A stretch of DNA of 64,000 nt, taken from positions 1-64,000 of the forward strand of contig NZ_PNFP01000012.1 in the NCBI RefSeq assembly GCF_002940685.1. Direction: 5' to 3'. Position numbers and translations under genes: made by a program. This DNA is from Ensifer adhaerens. GTDB lineage: Bacteria; Pseudomonadota; Alphaproteobacteria; Rhizobiales; Rhizobiaceae. Shown here in pieces: positions 61,599 through 64,000 of this stretch (positions within the stretch are counted from its first letter, which is position 1; every line of letters starts with the position of its first letter). The notes beneath the pieces were generated by a model. That model did not search any database and was not told the origin of the DNA. It worked only from the letters and a program-made list of their open reading frames with translations.

Positions 61599-62667
61599 GG
61601 CGAAGCCCCTTGTCGTTGAAGAGGTGGATGGGGGCGGCGCCAAGCGACAGCCGGATATCGTCGCCCTGCGCGAGATTGTGCTGACCGGGAGCAACGACCA
61701 GCAGCTTCTGTCCGGCGACGTCCGCGTGCAGCACGGTTTCCGAGCCGAGCGCCTCGACGAGACGGATCTTCGCCGGGATGCTGTTTTCGCCGGCGTCGAG
61801 CGTTATGTGATGCGGCCGCACGCCAAGCGTGATCGGCCCGCCAGCCACGGCCACGCCATTGGCGATCGGCACCGGCAGCCGGTGGCCGCCCTTCAGCGTT
61901 GCGACCGCAGAGCCTGCGCCGGCCGCTTCCAGCGTGCCCTCGAGGAAGTTCATGTGCGGCGAGCCGATGAAGCCGGCGACGAAACGGTTGGCTGGGCTGT
62001 TGTAGAGCTCGAGCGGCGTGCCGATCTGCTCGATGCGGCCGGCGCGCAACACGACGATGCGGTCGGCAAGCGTCATCGCTTCGACCTGGTCGTGCGTCAC
62101 ATAGATCATCGTCGCCGAAAGGCGGGCATGCAGGGCCGCCAGCTCCGCGCGGGTCGAGCCACGCAGTTCGGCGTCAAGGTTCGACAGCGGCTCGTCGAGC
62201 AGGAAGGCGACCGGGCGTCGCACGATCGCCCGGCCGATCGCGACGCGCTGGCGCTGGCCGCCGGAGAGCTGCCCGGGGCGGCGCTCAAGATAGGCTTCGA
62301 TCTCCAGCATGCGCGCGGCCTCGGCGATGCGCTCGGCAATCTCGGTCTTCGGCATGCGGGTGTTTTCCAGCCCGAAGGCGAGGTTCTGGCGCACGCTCAT
62401 ATGCGGGTAGAGCGCATAGGACTGGAACACCATGGCAAGGCCGCGGTCGGCGGCTGGCACGTCGTTGACCACCTTGCCGTCGATCGCAAGTTCGCCGCCG
62501 GTCGGTTTCTCCAGCCCGGCGATCATGCGCAACAGCGTGGACTTGCCGCAGCCGGAGGGGCCGACGAAGACGACGAACTCGCCGTCCTTGATCTCCAGGT
62601 TGATGTCATGAAGCACGTCGACGGCGCCGAACGACTTGGTCACATTGGTAAGCTTGATGTGGCCCAT
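61582..62667 (-). CDS. sugar ABC transporter ATP-binding protein (UgpC/MalK class)
   Basis: A 361-residue ATPase. Walker A is GPSGCGKST, signature LSGGQRQR, Walker [13 protein letters not shown]-loop THDQVEA, followed by a C-terminal MOBE/TOBE domain (GVRPHHITL). This type powers carbohydrate uptake by MalFG-like permeases, encoded just upstream. The substrate-binding protein must lie beyond the window edge. Confidence 0.95.
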   Translation of the reverse strand: MGHIKLTNVTKSFGAVDVLHDINLEIKDGEFVVFVGPSGCGKSTLLRMIAGLEKPTGGELAIDGKVVNDVPAADRGLAMVFQSYALYPHMSVRQNLAFGLENTRMPKTEIAERIAEAARMLEIEAYLERRPGQLSGGQRQRVAIGRAIVRRPVAFLLDEPLSNLDAELRGSTRAELAALHARLSATMIYVTHDQVEAMTLADRIVVLRAGRIEQIGTPLELYNSPANRFVAGFIGSPHMNFLEGTLEAAGAGSAVATLKGGHRLPVPIANGVAVAGGPITLGVRPHHITLDAGENSIPAKIRLVEALGSETVLHADVAGQKLLVVAPGQHNLAQGDDIRLSLGAAPIHLFNDKGLRLERAV

Positions 62668-62677
62668 TTGTGCCCCC

Positions 62678-63730
62678 TTATTTCAGTCCGGTGCCGGCGA
62701 TGCCGGTGGTGATGAAGCGTTGCAGGAAGATGAAGACCAGCACGACCGGGATCATGGTCACGACCGTCATGGCGAGGATGAAATGCCACTGCACGTTCAG
62801 CTCGCCGGAATAGATGCTCAAGCCCACCTGCAGCGTATAGAGCTCCTTGCGCGACAGCACGATCAGCGGCCAGAGGAAGTCGTTCCAGCGCCAGACGACC
62901 GAGAAGATCGCGAGCACCGCAAGCGCCGGTGCCGTCAGGGGCAGGATGATGCGCCAGTAGATCTGCCATTCGGACGCCTTGTCCATGCGGGCCGCGTCGA
63001 TCAGTTCGTCGGGGATGGTCAGCATGTACTGGCGCAGGATGAAGACGCCCGTCGGTGTGGCGACTGTCGGCAGGATCACGCCCCAGAGATTGTTGAACAG
63101 CCCGAGCGCCGAGACGATCGAATAGAGCGGCACCATGATCACCGAGAGCGGCACCATCAGCGTCGCGAGGATCAGAAGCATCGCGAAGGTGCGGCCGCGG
63201 AACTCGTATTTGCTGAGCGCGAAGGCTGCCATCGAGTTGACGATCAGCGTGATCAGCGTCGCCGTCACCGTCACGAAAACGGAATTCCAGAGATAGCGGA
63301 CGAAATCGAAATGGGTGAAGGGCTCGCTGTAGTTCGAGGTGGCGAAGGACATGGTGCGCACCGGCGTGCGCTCGGCGATCTTGACCTTGACGATCTCGGT
63401 CGGCTTGTCCGGTGAAACCATCTGGCTGACGATGCCGATGCGGCGCACCTCGGCGAGCACCTTCCTGCTGCCGTCGGCCATCGTCACCTCGTAGAGGTCG
63501 AGCGGCTTGTCATAGCCTTCGACCGTCGCCTTCTGCGTCACATAGGGCATGATCGAGGGCGGGAACTCCGCAAGCGCTGCCGGTGACTTGAAGGAGGAGC
63601 CGACAAGCCAGACGGCCGGGCCGAACATGATGAAGAGGCCGCCGATCAGCCAGACCCAGGTGAAGACGTCGGTCCAGTGCCAGCCGTCGCGCCCGCGGCG
63701 GCGGAAGATGAATTCGGCGACACGGCTCAT
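62678..63730 (-). CDS. sugar ABC transporter permease (MalG class) with periplasmic insertion
   Basis: A 350-residue permease with six hydrophobic segments. The EAA loop is [20 protein letters not shown]. Between the first segment (about 25-45) and the second (about 150-172) lies a polar insertion at residues 60-128, absent from typical MalG proteins of about 280 residues. The insertion contains [15 protein letters not shown] and may fold in the periplasm. Coupled to the upstream permease by a four-base overlap. Confidence 0.93.
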   Translation of the reverse strand: MSRVAEFIFRRRGRDGWHWTDVFTWVWLIGGLFIMFGPAVWLVGSSFKSPAALAEFPPSIMPYVTQKATVEGYDKPLDLYEVTMADGSRKVLAEVRRIGIVSQMVSPDKPTEIVKVKIAERTPVRTMSFATSNYSEPFTHFDFVRYLWNSVFVTVTATLITLIVNSMAAFALSKYEFRGRTFAMLLILATLMVPLSVIMVPLYSIVSALGLFNNLWGVILPTVATPTGVFILRQYMLTIPDELIDAARMDKASEWQIYWRIILPLTAPALAVLAIFSVVWRWNDFLWPLIVLSRKELYTLQVGLSIYSGELNVQWHFILAMTVVTMIPVVLVFIFLQRFITTGIAGTGLK

Positions 63731-64000
63731 TTGCGGGCTCCCTTCTTCTCGCCTTTGCGGCCAAGGCCGAGCTGAACCAGTGTCAGCACCACCAGAACGG
63801 CGCCCATCAGGATCGAGGCGGCGGCGGCAAGGCCTGGATTGCGAAGCTGCGTCGCAAAGCCGGTCTCGTAGATGTATTGCGTGATGTAGAGCGTGCTGGT
63901 ACCGGGCCCGCCGCCAGTCAGCACGTAGACCTCGTCGAAGATCTGCACGGCGCGGATGAGCACGAGCACGATGACGACGAGCAGGTTGGGCATCAGGAGC
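63727..64000 (-). CDS. sugar ABC transporter permease (MalF class), C-terminal fragment
   Basis: Only about 90 C-terminal codons are in the window; the gene continues past 64000. QIFDEVYVLTGGGPGTSTLYITQY is the highly conserved MalF-type permease motif, followed by one last hydrophobic segment (AASILMGAVLVVLTLVQLG). It ends in a lysine-rich tail and overlaps the MalG-like gene by four bases. The ATG at 63993 is an internal Met, not a start. Confidence 0.93.
   Translation of the reverse strand, partial: LLMPNLLVVIVLVLIRAVQIFDEVYVLTGGGPGTSTLYITQYIYETGFATQLRNPGLAAAASILMGAVLVVLTLVQLGLGRKGEKKGARK

Overview
The window looks like a replicon of a Sinorhizobium/Ensifer-type alphaproteobacterium (Rhizobiaceae). 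It is GC-rich with dense, often translationally coupled operons. It has a complete catechol branch of the beta-ketoadipate pathway, a minCDE operon with a CtrA-type box, an alphaproteobacterial LexA box, an EcfG/RpoE2-type promoter, and mosaic palindromic repeats of the kind common between rhizobial genes. From memory, minCDE lies on the pSymB chromid in S. meliloti, so this may be a chromid; the sequence alone does not prove it. No tRNA, rRNA, insertion sequence, phage gene or CRISPR array was seen.

Region 1 (1-10.6 kb, all minus strand) is a ten-plus-gene run: GntR regulator, aldehyde dehydrogenase, short-chain dehydrogenase, complete Opp/Dpp-type peptide/amide ABC importer, amidase, a tiny ACT-like protein and LeuB. 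A perfect 15-bp palindrome lies just upstream of the GntR gene. The logic is import, hydrolysis of an amide bond and oxidation of the product; the substrate is unknown. Region 2 (10.7-16.7 kb) holds single genes and divergent regulator/enzyme pairs: DUF599, DUF427, LysR with a Tat-exported metallo-beta-lactamase-fold hydrolase, XRE-cupin regulator with an aminotransferase, and a GST.

Region 3 (16.8-22.6 kb) is the least explained system: a LacI-type regulator, a membrane di-iron hydroxylase, a Rieske ferredoxin, an orphan sugar-type periplasmic binding protein, a ferredoxin-reductase-like flavoprotein and a TIM-barrel isomerase-like protein. Region 4 (22.6-32.4 kb) is catR-catBCA-benABCD-benK-pcaD, converting benzoate through catechol and muconate to 3-oxoadipate. 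CatR-type ATAC-N7-GTAT dyads sit in the catR-catB gap.

Region 5 (32.4-44.1 kb) holds a secreted cupin, a secreted esterase with a membrane-anchored AraC regulator, an HtrA protease, two divergent citrate-synthase-like genes (one with an N-terminal DNA-binding domain, the other with the catalytic Asp replaced by Glu) sharing two phased palindromes, minCDE, a small gene behind a LexA box, a small zinc-ribbon protein and envelope proteins. Region 6 (44.2-54.6 kb) carries a MacAB/DevBCA-like exporter with a divergent TetR regulator, a transpeptidase/PBP1A pair next to an AmpR-like regulator with no beta-lactamase in view, and an ArsR/AHSA1 pair.

Region 7 (54.8-64 kb) contains the PrkA-YeaH-SpoVR stress operon behind an RpoE2-type promoter, then the end of a sugar ABC transporter operon with a KduD-like dehydrogenase and an alpha/beta hydrolase. 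It runs off the right edge.
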